DNA of 64,000 bases from contig NZ_MUJY01000086.1 in the NCBI RefSeq assembly GCF_002286785.1, forward strand, positions 1 to 64,000, given 5' to 3'. Source of the DNA: Pseudomonas sp. PIC25 (GTDB taxonomy: Bacteria; Pseudomonadota; Gammaproteobacteria; Pseudomonadales; Pseudomonadaceae). Under the pieces are notes generated by a model, which saw nothing but the letters and a program-made list of their open reading frames with translations, was not told where the DNA came from and made no database searches. This document shows, piece after piece, positions 42,997 through 51,800 of this stretch. Made by a program: the position numbers and the translations under genes. Position 1 is the stretch's first letter. Every line of letters begins with the position of its first letter.

Positions 42997-43009
42997 GGTG
43001 TTTTTTACC
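42997..43009. promoter_or_regulatory. NorR box 1 (GGT-N7-ACC)
   Basis: GGT at 42997-42999 and ACC at 43007-43009 are seven bases apart, as in known NorR enhancer sites. It touches the norR start codon and contains the norR ribosome-binding sequence. Confidence 0.75.
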
Positions 43010-43015
43010 TTTAAT

Positions 43016-43028
43016 GGTTTTTTTAACC
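43016..43028. promoter_or_regulatory. NorR box 2 (GGT-N7-ACC)
   Basis: GGT at 43016-43018 and ACC at 43026-43028 flank seven bases, all T except the last A. It lies about 73 bases upstream of the -24 element. Confidence 0.8.
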
Positions 43029-43040
43029 CTATCGCATAAA

Positions 43041-43053
43041 GGTATTTTTAACC
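43041..43053. promoter_or_regulatory. NorR box 3 (GGT-N7-ACC)
   Basis: GGT at 43041-43043 and ACC at 43051-43053 flank seven bases. This third site completes the trio typical of NorR-controlled promoters, on an AT-rich background unusual in this genome. Confidence 0.8.
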
Positions 43054-43094
43054 ATTTAAAATTTAAAACCCTTTATTTTCAGAGACTTAAACAA

Positions 43095-43109
43095 TGGCAC
43101 AGCGTTTGC
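43095..43109 (+). promoter_or_regulatory. Sigma-54 promoter of the NO operon
   Basis: TGGCAC (43095-43100), five bases, then TTGC (43106-43109) is an exact -24/-12 match. It lies 40 bases before the ytfE/dnrN start codon and downstream of three NorR boxes. Confidence 0.9.
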
Positions 43110-43148
43110 CCTGTATCAGGTGTCTTTTCCCCAACCGGAGATACCTGA

Positions 43149-43835
43149 ATGAGCAACGCCCTCCTCGACGAAACCCTGGGCAACCTGGCCTGTGAAATTC
43201 CGGGCGCTACCCGGGTATTCCACGAATACAACCTGGACTTCTGCTGCGGCGGCCAGAAGACCCTGCGCGAAGCGGCCATCCGCCGCGGTGTCGATCCATC
43301 AACCATCGCCGCCCGCCTGGAAGAACTGCAAGCGCAGCCGGGCCAGGGTACCGACTGGCGCGGCGCCGATACCGACAGCCTGATCAGCCATATCCTCTCG
43401 CGCTTCCATGCCCGCCATCGCGAACAGCTACCGGAGCTGATCCGCCTGGCCCGCCGCGTGGAGCAGGTACACGGCCATCGCCGCGACTGCCCGAACGGCC
43501 TGGCCGACCACCTGAGCGACATGCATCAGGAGCTGGAGAGCCACATGCTCAAGGAAGAACAAGTGCTCTTCCCCATGTTGCTGCGCGGCCAGGGCGCGTT
43601 CACCCAGGGGCCGATCTCGGTGATGCGCTTCGAACACGACCAGCACGGCGCCGCCCTGGAACGCCTGCACGGCCTCACGGCCGGCATCACTCCGCCGGAA
43701 GACGCCTGCAACACCTGGATGGCGCTGTACCGCGGGCTGACTGAGCTGCGCAACGATCTGATGCAACACATCCACTTGGAAAACAACGTCCTGTTCGTCC
43801 AGGCCCTTGCGCCGCAGGAGGTGCATCATGGGTGA
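43149..43835 (+). CDS. ytfE: Iron-sulfur cluster repair di-iron protein (RIC/ScdA/DnrN)
   Basis: This 228-residue protein has the ScdA N-terminal domain (about 5-60) with the FHEYNLDFCCGG cysteine pair, and a hemerythrin-like domain (about 80-220) whose His/Glu ligands are visible in RFHARHREQLPEL, HLSDMHQELESHMLKEEQVLFP, FEHDQHG and HIHLENNVLF. RIC proteins release iron to repair clusters damaged by NO or oxidants. It is first in the NorR-controlled operon; the qNOR gene overlaps its end by 8 bases. The symbol dnrN is used in denitrifying pseudomonads. Confidence 0.93.
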   Translation: MSNALLDETLGNLACEIPGATRVFHEYNLDFCCGGQKTLREAAIRRGVDPSTIAARLEELQAQPGQGTDWRGADTDSLISHILSRFHARHREQLPELIRLARRVEQVHGHRRDCPNGLADHLSDMHQELESHMLKEEQVLFPMLLRGQGAFTQGPISVMRFEHDQHGAALERLHGLTAGITPPEDACNTWMALYRGLTELRNDLMQHIHLENNVLFVQALAPQEVHHG

Positions 43836-46104
43836 ATACCGCAAACTCTGGGGCCTGCTGATCCTGGTCCTGGGCATCACGTTCTGCCTGCTCGGCTGGT
43901 TCGGCCGGGAAGTCTATCGGCAGGCACCGCCGATTCCGCAGCAGGTCATGACGCTTGACGGCGAGCGGCTGTTCGGCGCCGACGACATCCTCGACGGCCA
44001 GACCGCCTGGCAGAGCGTTGGCGGTATGCAGCTCGGCTCGGTCTGGGGCCATGGCGCCTACCAGGCGCCGGACTGGAGCGCCGACTGGTTGCACCGGGAG
44101 CTGGTCACCTGGCTCGACCTGGCCGCCGACGAAGCCTACGGCAAGCCGTTCGCCGAACTGGACGACGAGGCCCAGGCCCTGCTGCGCCATCGTCTGAAGC
44201 GCGAATACCGCGACAACGACGTCGATGCCGCCGGCAACCTGCTGCTCTCGCCGCGCCGCGTCGAGGCCGTGCGCCAGACCGCCGCCTACTACGACAGCCT
44301 GTTCGGCACCACGCCGGACCTGCAAGGCACCCGCGAAAGCTACGCGATGAAGGAAGGCACCCTGCCCGATGCCGCCCGTCGCGAGCAACTCACCCGGTTC
44401 TTCTTCTGGACCGCCTGGGTCGCCGCCACCGAACGCCCGGACAGCGACGCCACCTACACCAACAACTGGCCCCACGAGCCGCTGATCGACAACAAGCCCA
44501 CCGCGGAAAACCTGATGTGGTCGATCGTCAGCGTGGTGCTGCTGATCGCCGGCGTCGGCTTCCTGGTCTGGGCCTGGGCCTTCCTGCGCGGCCAGGAGGA
44601 AGAGGAACCGGCCGCTCCGGCCCACGATCCGCTCAGCCTGGTCGGCCTGACCCCGTCGCAGAAGGCCCTGGGCAAGTACCTGCTGCTGGTGGTCGGGCTG
44701 TTCGTCTTCCAGGTCTGCCTCGGGGGCGCGACCGCCCACTACACGGTAGAAGGCCAGGACTTCTACGGTATCCCGCTGTCCCAGTGGTTCCCCTACTCGC
44801 TGCTGCGCACCTGGCACATCCAGAGCGCGCTGTTCTGGATCGCCACCGGCTTCCTCGCCGCTGGCCTGTTCCTCGCCCCCATCATCAACGGCGGCAAGGA
44901 CCCGAAGTACCAGAAGCTCGGCGTGGACGTGCTGTTCTGGGCGTTGGTCGCCGTGGTGGTCGGTTCCTTCATCGGCAACTACCTGGCCATTGCCCAGTTG
45001 ATGCCGGCCGAATGGAACTTCTGGCTCGGCCACCAGGGTTATGAATACGTCGACCTCGGCCGCCTGTGGCAGATCGGCAAGTTCGCCGGCGTCGCCTTCT
45101 GGCTGCTGCTGATGCTGCGTGGCATCGTCCCGGCCTTCCGCCAGCCCGGCGACAAGAACCTGCTGGCCCTGCTCTCCGCCTCGGTGATCGCCATCGGTCT
45201 GTTCTACGGCGCCGGCTTCGGCTACGGCGAGCGTACCCACCTGTCGGTGATGGAATACTGGCGCTGGTGGGTGGTGCACCTGTGGGTGGAAGGCTTCTTC
45301 GAGGTCTTCGCCACCACCGCCCTGGCCTTCATCTTCTCCAGCATGGGCCTGGTCTCCAAACGCATGGCCACCACCGCCAGCCTGGCCTCGGCCTCGCTGT
45401 TCATGCTCGGCGGCGTGCCGGGAACCTTCCACCACCTGTACTTCGCCGGCACCACCACGCCGGTGATGGCGGTGGGCGCCACCTTCAGCGCCCTGGAAGT
45501 GGTGCCGCTGATCGTGCTCGGCTACGAGGCCTGGGAGAACTGGCGCCTGAAGAGCCGCGCAGCCTGGATGGAACGGGTCAAGTGGCCGCTGCTGTGCTTC
45601 GTCGCCGTAGCCTTCTGGAACATGCTCGGCGCCGGGGTGTTCGGCTTCATGATCAACCCGCCGATCTCGCTCTACTACGTGCAGGGCCTCAACACCACGC
45701 CGGTGCATGCGCATGCCGCGCTGTTCGGGGTCTACGGCTTCCTCGCCCTGGGCTTCACCCTGCTGGTGCTGCGCTACGTCCGCCCGCAGATGCAGTTCAA
45801 CGAGCGGTTGATGAAGACCGCCTTCTGGTGGCTCAACGGCGGCCTGGTCCTGATGATCGCCACCAGCCTGCTGCCGATCGGCATCATCCAGTTCCACGCC
45901 AGCGCCAGCCAGGGCCTGTGGTATGCCCGCAGCGAAGCCTTCATGCAGCAGGACATCCTGGAAACCCTGCGCTGGGTGCGCACCTTCGGCGACGTGGTGT
46001 TCATCGTCGGCGCCCTGGCCATGGCCTGGCAGGTGGTCTCCGGCGTGCTCTTCGGCAACCGTCGGCAGGAGCCGGTCGTCCTTGGCGCCAACCAGCGCGC
46101 CTGA
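43828..46104 (+). CDS. norZ: Quinol-dependent nitric oxide reductase (qNOR, single subunit)
   Basis: This 758-residue membrane enzyme reduces two NO to N2O using quinol. The N-terminal part (about 1-250) is the NorC-like fused extension with one helix at 8-28 and a periplasmic domain; the C-terminal part holds about 12 helices. Haem/FeB histidine regions are visible: LRTWHIQSALFWIATGF, HLSVMEYWRWWVVHLWVEGFFEVFA, GTFHHLYFAG and PVHAHAALFGVYG. The ATG at 43828 has GGAGG seven bases upstream. The cytochrome-c-type norCB of P. aeruginosa is not here; without other denitrification genes in the window, the role is probably NO detoxification. Confidence 0.94.
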   Translation: MGEYRKLWGLLILVLGITFCLLGWFGREVYRQAPPIPQQVMTLDGERLFGADDILDGQTAWQSVGGMQLGSVWGHGAYQAPDWSADWLHRELVTWLDLAADEAYGKPFAELDDEAQALLRHRLKREYRDNDVDAAGNLLLSPRRVEAVRQTAAYYDSLFGTTPDLQGTRESYAMKEGTLPDAARREQLTRFFFWTAWVAATERPDSDATYTNNWPHEPLIDNKPTAENLMWSIVSVVLLIAGVGFLVWAWAFLRGQEEEEPAAPAHDPLSLVGLTPSQKALGKYLLLVVGLFVFQVCLGGATAHYTVEGQDFYGIPLSQWFPYSLLRTWHIQSALFWIATGFLAAGLFLAPIINGGKDPKYQKLGVDVLFWALVAVVVGSFIGNYLAIAQLMPAEWNFWLGHQGYEYVDLGRLWQIGKFAGVAFWLLLMLRGIVPAFRQPGDKNLLALLSASVIAIGLFYGAGFGYGERTHLSVMEYWRWWVVHLWVEGFFEVFATTALAFIFSSMGLVSKRMATTASLASASLFMLGGVPGTFHHLYFAGTTTPVMAVGATFSALEVVPLIVLGYEAWENWRLKSRAAWMERVKWPLLCFVAVAFWNMLGAGVFGFMINPPISLYYVQGLNTTPVHAHAALFGVYGFLALGFTLLVLRYVRPQMQFNERLMKTAFWWLNGGLVLMIATSLLPIGIIQFHASASQGLWYARSEAFMQQDILETLRWVRTFGDVVFIVGALAMAWQVVSGVLFGNRRQEPVVLGANQRA

Positions 46105-46182
46105 AGCAAGCGGGCCCCAGGGAGGGGGCCTTTCCTCCGCCGTCCCGTCATCCCCTCCCTGATGGGAACGGCGGTTCCCCTA

Positions 46183-46214
46183 CCCCTCGGCCATGGACTG
46201 GCCGAGGGGTTTTT
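46183..46214 (+). terminator. Rho-independent terminator of the NO operon
   Basis: CCCCTCGGCCA (46183-46193) pairs perfectly with TGGCCGAGGGG (46199-46209), followed by five T residues. Two weaker G/C hairpins occur between the norZ stop and this site (for example GGCCCC/GGGGCC at about 46112-46130). The rest of 46105-46493 shows no gene and should hold the promoter of the next gene. Confidence 0.9.
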
Positions 46215-46493
46215 CCGCTCGGACAACGCAGCCGTTCATCCCGCTGAGGATGAGCGAACGGAATGCCTGTCCAGGCGGGAAGGCACCGCAGGGTAAACGA
46301 TATCCGACACCGACGTGTGCCCAGCCGTTCTCGCCCAGGGCGCCAGACGCATGACAAAGGTCTGTTTTCGGCACGTCGACGTCGTATTTTGCCAACCGCC
46401 CAGCCCATCTCTTGCTGTGTACTAACGTGCCCGGTCCTTCACGGAAGTTTCTCACCCAGGCGCCCCGCTCACTCACAGAGGCAGGTACGGTTG

Positions 46494-47438
46494 ATGAACA
46501 GATACACGCACTGGCTGCTCGCACTCCCCTTCCTTTTCGCTGGCAGCCTGCAGGCCGCCGAGGATGCTCGCTGCGAACTGGTACGTCTCTCCGACGTGGG
46601 CTGGACCGACATCACCATGACCACCGCCGTGGCCCGCCTGGTGCTCGGGGAGATCGGCTACCGCACCCAGATCAAGCGCATGTCGCTGCCGGAAACCTAC
46701 CGCACCCTCGCCGAAGGCCAGACCGACGTGTTCCTCGGCAACTGGATGCCGGCGCAGAGCGAGCTGGTCCAGCCGCACCTGGATAGCGGCCGCATCGAGA
46801 AACTGCAGACCAACCTGCCGACGGTGCGCTACACCTTGGCCGTACTCACGCCCGGCTATGAGGCCGGGCTGCGCGATTTCGCCGACATCCACAAGTTCAA
46901 GGAGCAGTTGAACGGCCAGATCTTCGGTATCGAGCCCGGCAACGAAGGCAACGCGATGATCAAAGGCATGATCCGCGACAACACCTTCGGCCTGAGCGGC
47001 TTCACCTTGGTCGAGTCCAGCGAGAGCGGCATGCTCAATCATGTCGAACGCGCCCAGCGCCTGGGCAAATGGGCGGTGTTCCTCGGCTGGGAACCGCACC
47101 CGATGAACGAACGCCTGCGCATGAACTACCTGTCCGGCGGCGACAAGTTTTTCGGCCCCAATTATGGCGCCGCACAGGTCAACACCGTCGCACGCGGCGG
47201 CTTCAGCGACGAATGCCCGAACCTGGCGCGGCTGTTTCGCAACATGACCTTCACCATCCCCGCGGAAAACCAGCTGATGGGCGCGGTGCTGGAAGGCAAC
47301 ACCAACCGGCGCCGGGTAGCCAAAGCCTGGATCGAGGACAACCCGCAGACCATCGCCGCCTGGCTCGACGGCGTGACCCATTGGCAAGGCGGGCCCATCA
47401 CCGGCATTTTTGGCCTACCTTTGGGTCGAAAGGACTGA
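46494..47438 (+). CDS. Choline/betaine-type ABC substrate-binding protein
   Basis: This 314-residue periplasmic protein has a signal peptide (MNRYTHWLLALPFLFAGSLQ, cut after QAA) and an OpuAC/ChoX fold. The aromatic cage that binds quaternary ammonium in ChoX can be matched: W37 in DVGW, W84 in GNWMPAQ, Y113 in VRYTLAV and W199 in LGWEPHPMN. Ligand is therefore probably choline, with betaine or carnitine possible. No ATPase or permease gene is nearby, so it is an orphan that may feed a transporter encoded elsewhere, as CbcX, CaiX and BetX do in P. aeruginosa. Its stop codon lies within a small hairpin at the edge of a palindromic element (47451-47546). Confidence 0.88.
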   Translation: MNRYTHWLLALPFLFAGSLQAAEDARCELVRLSDVGWTDITMTTAVARLVLGEIGYRTQIKRMSLPETYRTLAEGQTDVFLGNWMPAQSELVQPHLDSGRIEKLQTNLPTVRYTLAVLTPGYEAGLRDFADIHKFKEQLNGQIFGIEPGNEGNAMIKGMIRDNTFGLSGFTLVESSESGMLNHVERAQRLGKWAVFLGWEPHPMNERLRMNYLSGGDKFFGPNYGAAQVNTVARGGFSDECPNLARLFRNMTFTIPAENQLMGAVLEGNTNRRRVAKAWIEDNPQTIAAWLDGVTHWQGGPITGIFGLPLGRKD

Positions 47439-47450
47439 ACAGTCCCAGTG

Positions 47451-47546
47451 AGAACCTGGTTTACGCTCTCGCGAGCTAGAGCCATGCAAGGCCCCGGCGG
47501 CCCTACGAAAGCAGGGCCGACGCGCAGCAGATCGTAAACAGGTTCT
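47451..47546. mobile_element. MITE-like palindromic element
   Basis: AGAACCTGGTTTACG (47451-47465) faces CGTAAACAGGTTCT (47533-47546), 14 bp with one extra base. The 67-bp interior carries CTCTCGCGAG and the hairpin GGCCCT/AGGGCC (47499-47518). There is no coding capacity. Size and terminal inverted repeats suggest a non-autonomous element; no transposase is near. It lies between the binding-protein stop and the exonuclease start. Confidence 0.55.
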
Positions 47547-47559
47547 GAGAGGTCCTTCG

Positions 47560-48348
47560 ATGGATACCCTGAAGATCGCCACCTTCAACATCAACGGCAT
47601 CCGCTCGCGCCTGCCGGCGCTACTGGAGTGGCTGGAGCGCGAAGCACCGGACGTGGCCTGCCTGCAAGAGCTGAAGGCACCGGACACGGCATTCCCCATT
47701 GACGCCATCCAGGCAGCCGGCTACGGGGCGATCTGGCAGGGCCAGCCGTCCTGGAACGGCGTGGCCATCCTGGCGAAGAATGCGGAACCGCTGGAAATCC
47801 GCCGCGGGCTGCCCGGCATGGAGGAGGACAGCCATAGCCGCTACCTGGAAGCGGCCGTGCAAGGCGTGATCGTCGCCAGCCTCTACCTGCCCAACGGCAA
47901 CCCGCAGCCGGGGCCGAAGTTCGACTACAAGCTGGCCTGGTTCGAGCGCCTGATCGCCCATGCGGCCGGGCTGCTGGAGAGCGGGCATCCGGTGGTGCTG
48001 GCCGGCGACTTCAACGTGGTGCCCACCGACGAGGACATCTACAACCCGCGCTCGTGGCTGAAGGACGCCCTGCTCCAGCCGGAAAGCCGCGCCTGCTACC
48101 AGCGCCTGCTCGCCCAGGGCTGGACCGATGCGATCCGCGCCCGCTACCCGGACGAGCGCATCTACACCTTCTGGGATTACTTCCGCCAGCACTGGGAGAA
48201 GAATTCCGGCCTGCGCATCGACCACCTCCTGCTCAGCCCCGACCTCGCCCCGCGCCTGCGCGATGCCGGTGTCGACCGCTGGGTCCGCGGCCAACCCCAC
48301 GCCAGCGATCATGCGCCGACCTGGATCACGCTGGAGCGGAGCCGGTAG
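47560..48348 (+). CDS. xth: Exonuclease III family AP endonuclease
   Basis: This 262-residue enzyme cuts DNA at abasic sites and removes nucleotides 3' to 5'. Motifs of the family are in order: FNINGIRSRLPALLEWL with CLQELK (catalytic Glu), LPNGNP, GDFNVVPTDEDIYNP (Asp/Asn), WDYFRQ, LRIDHLLLSP, and the C-terminal SDHAPTW (Asp/His). Length is normal. The ATG at 47560 is preceded by GAGAGG, which lies directly after the palindromic element, so the element may have supplied or altered its upstream region. The gene is followed by a 470-bp REP cluster. Confidence 0.93.
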   Translation: MDTLKIATFNINGIRSRLPALLEWLEREAPDVACLQELKAPDTAFPIDAIQAAGYGAIWQGQPSWNGVAILAKNAEPLEIRRGLPGMEEDSHSRYLEAAVQGVIVASLYLPNGNPQPGPKFDYKLAWFERLIAHAAGLLESGHPVVLAGDFNVVPTDEDIYNPRSWLKDALLQPESRACYQRLLAQGWTDAIRARYPDERIYTFWDYFRQHWEKNSGLRIDHLLLSPDLAPRLRDAGVDRWVRGQPHASDHAPTWITLERSR

Positions 48349-48354
48349 GGCCGC

Positions 48355-48805
48355 CGGACGAATGAATTCGCCCCTACACCGGACCGCGGGCTTTTCGTAA
48401 GCGTCAGCTCTGCGGGCGGACCTTGCGCACCCCATTCGCGAGCAGAGCTCGCTCCTACAGGTGCGTGCATCGATATCGACCGTAGCCCGGATAAACGAAG
48501 CGCAATCCGGAAATCCGTTGCCCCGGATTGCGCCAAGGCTTATTCGGGCTACGGACTGCGAAGCTTCTGTGCAGGTCCATTCGCGAGCAGAGCGCGCTAC
48601 AAGAGCACCGGACCTCTGGTGTGGGAGCGAATTCATTCGCGATAGACCGAAAGGCTGCCTTCGCGGATGAATCCGCTCCCACAGGCTGTACGTCACACCG
48701 ACCGCTTCCGTAGGAGCCAGCTCTGCTGGCGAAGCCTTTTACACGGGTTCGTTTCACGTGTTTTTACAGGACAACACCAACCCTGTAGGGGCGAATTCAT
48801 TCGCC
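48355..48805. repeat. Dense REP cluster between xth and lhr
   Basis: At least six REP-type units are packed here, for example GACGAATGAATTCGCCCC (about 48357-48374), CGCGAGCAGAGCTCGCTCC (48438-48456), GCGAGCAGAGCGCGCT (about 48583-48598), GTAGGAGCCAGCTCTGCTGG (about 48710-48729) and GTAGGGGCGAATTCATTCGCC (about 48784-48804). A different nested palindrome lies inside (48482-48552). Genes on both sides end here (convergent). Confidence 0.85.
48482..48552. repeat. Nested palindrome of the GTAGCCCGGAT type
   Basis: GTAGCCCGGATAA (48482-48494) faces TTATTCGGGCTAC (48540-48552), and within it CGCAATCCGG (48501-48510) faces CCGGATTGCG (48523-48532). The 71-bp unit can form a two-step cruciform and is unrelated in sequence to the REP units around it. 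Confidence 0.75.
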
Positions 48806-48820
48806 CACCCCGCCCAACCC

Positions 48821-51800
48821 TCACGGCCGCTGCACCAACCGCGCCTGGACCTGGCGGGTGTTATCGGCGTCCAGCTCCAGCCAATACTGCGGCTTGCCGG
48901 CCACGATGGCGGCGGCCGGCACACCGTCGCGGTAGAGCACGCGGTTGCCGGCCACGGCCGGGACCTTGGTGCCGGGGATCAGGCTGCCCACCAGGTTCAG
49001 CGGGTCGGCGGCGGACACGCAGACCAGGCTGCCGTCCGCCGGGCGCTTGCGCACGTCGCGCAGCAGGCCCACCGCTTCCGGCAGGGCGAACTGTTCGCCG
49101 GCCAGCCCGCTGACGAAGCGCCCGCCGCGAATCTCGCCACGGGCCTCCAGGCGGTGGTAGACGCGCAGCAGATCGCGCCAGGGCGGCAGCCAATCCGCCT
49201 CGCGCTCCAGCAGCCGCCAAAACACCACGCCGTAGCGACGCAACAGGCAGCGGGCGATATGCTCCAGCGCCTCGTCGGCCAGCGCCGGACGCCGCCCGCC
49301 CATCGGCTCGACCGGCTCCGCCGCGGGGCGCCGGACCAGCGCCCAGCGCCCCGCGTCGGCCATGCCGCCGATGAACGCGCCGCCCCGCGCCCGCCGACCG
49401 GCGCGTACCCGCTGCTTGTTCGCCGGCATCAGCAAGGCGCGCAGGCCGGCGAAGCTGTCGGCATTCACCAGTTCGACCGCCACCAGCTCGCCCAAGGCGT
49501 TCTCCAGTTCGGTGCGCAGCAGACGCACCTCATCCAGCAGCTCATCGAAGAACAGCGCACCGTGGCGACCCAGCGCATCCAGCACCAACTGCGCCCGGGA
49601 CGACAGTTGCGGCGTCGGCGCATCCGCCGCGAGCGCACTCCAGGCCCCCAGGTGACGACGCGGCAGCAGCACGATGGGCGTACCGCGCACCGGCCCGCCG
49701 CTGGCGCGCAGGCGTCCGGCCAGGCGCAGCCAGACCACCCGGCCGGAGCGGCACAGCTCATCCAGCCTGGTAATGCCGTAATCCTTCACGCGCGCCGGCA
49801 GAATCTCGCTCTCCCAGGCCCCCGCTGCGGCCTGGAAGCCCTCCAGTTGCCCGACCACCCCAGCCAGGGCCTCGGCGCCCTGCACCCGGGTCGTCGGGGT
49901 GACCCGCTGCCAGTCGAACAGGAAGCGCAGGAAATCCACCCGCTCCACCGGCTCGATCTCGCGGCGCAAACGCTTGACCGTGTAGCGATGGATGCGTGCC
50001 AGCAGGTGCCGCTCGCACCATTCGTCCTCTGCCGTGCCCGGGGTGAAACGGCCACGCAGCACGTAGCCTTCCGCCTCCAGGCGTACCAGCGCCTGGGCCA
50101 CCTGCGAAGCGGGCAAGGCCAGAGCGCGGGCGATCAGGCCCACCGGCAGCGGGCCGAAGCCAGTCAGACGGGCGCGGACGACATCGACCAGCGCGTCTTC
50201 CTCACTCCACGGCTCGGCGAACTCGGCCGGCGGCTGCACCGGCGGCTCGATCGGCGCCACCGGGTACACGGCACGAAAGCTCTGCAGACGCTCCACCGGC
50301 AACCACAGCGCCGTCTCGCGTGCCACCTGCATACGCGTGGCGCGCCCGGCCCTGGCCAGCGCCGAGAGCCAATCCGGCCAGCCGTCCTGGCGCTGCGCCT
50401 CGGCCTCGGCGATGCAGGCCAGCCCCATCAACGCCTCGTGCATTTCGTCCGCATCGCGGGCCTCGGGCCAGGCTTCGGCAGCCACGGCGGCGATGGCCTC
50501 GGGGTCCAGCGCGCCGAGGTCGTCGGCCGATTCAGGGTCGGTCCAGCGGCGAGCGAGCACCGCCTGGGTGCGGCGCTCTTCCAGCGGCGCATCGTCGAGA
50601 AAGGCATAGGGCCGGGCATTGAGGATTTCCGCCGCCAGCGGCGACGGCGCCGGCAGGTCGCGGGCCACCAGGCGCACCTCGCCGCGCTCCATGCGCCGCA
50701 GCAGGGCCAGCCAGCCTTCGCTGTCCATGGCATCGTGCAGACAATCGTCGAGGGTCTGGGCGACCAGCGGGTGATCGGGAATCTCGCGCTCGCCGACGAT
50801 ATTCTCCAGGCACGCCACCTGGTCGGGGAACACCGTGGCCAGCAGGTCTTCGCTGCGCATACGCTGCAGTTGCGGCGCCACCTTGCGCCCCCCGGCCATG
50901 CGCGGCAGGGCCAGCGCGGTGGTGGCGTTCCAGCGCCAGCGCACGCCGAACAGCGGCGCATCGAGCAGGGCCTGGATCAGCACGTGCTCGGCGGAGTTGG
51001 AATGCAGGTAGCGCCAGACGTCCTCCAGCGGAAAGCTGTGGCTGGTGGACAGCGACAGCACGATGGCGTCCTCGGTGGCCGCCGCCTGCAATTCGAAGTT
51101 GAAGGTACGGCAGAAGCGCTTGCGCAACGCCAGCCCCCAGGCGCGGTTGAGACGGCTGCCATAGGGCGAGTGGATCACCAATTGGGTGCCGCCGGACTCA
51201 TCGAAGAAGCGCTCCATCACCAGGGTCCGCTGGCTCGGCAGCACGCCCAGGGCGGCGTGTGCGCGGGCGAGGTATTCGACGATCTGGCGGGCGGCGGCTT
51301 CGCCGAGGCCGAGTTCGCCGGTCAGCCAGTCGAGGGCGGGTTGCAGGGGGTTGTCCGGGCCCGTGGGCTGTAGGCGCGCATTCATTCGCGATGCGGGCTC
51401 GACCGAACTCTCTCTTTCGCGAATGAATGCGCTCCCACTCGCCAGCAGTTCGTCGATCCGCTCGCGCAGGCGCGCCACCCCTGCCGACAGCTCATCGCTG
51501 CGCCCCGGCGCTTCGCCGAGCCAGAACGGGATGTTCGGCGGCTGGCCCCGGGCATCCTCGACCCGCACCCGCCCCGGCTCGATGCGCAGGATGCGGTAGG
51601 AGGCATTGCCCAGCTGGAAGACGTCGCCGGCCAGGCTTTCCACGGCGAAATCTTCGTTCACCGTGCCAATGTTGTGCGCCTGGGGTTCGAGGATCACCGT
51701 GTAGTCGGCGTTGTCAGGGATGGTCCCGCCGGAAGTGACGGCGGTCAGCCGGCCATTGCGGCGGCCGCGCAGGGTACGGTTCACCGTGTCGCGGTGGATG

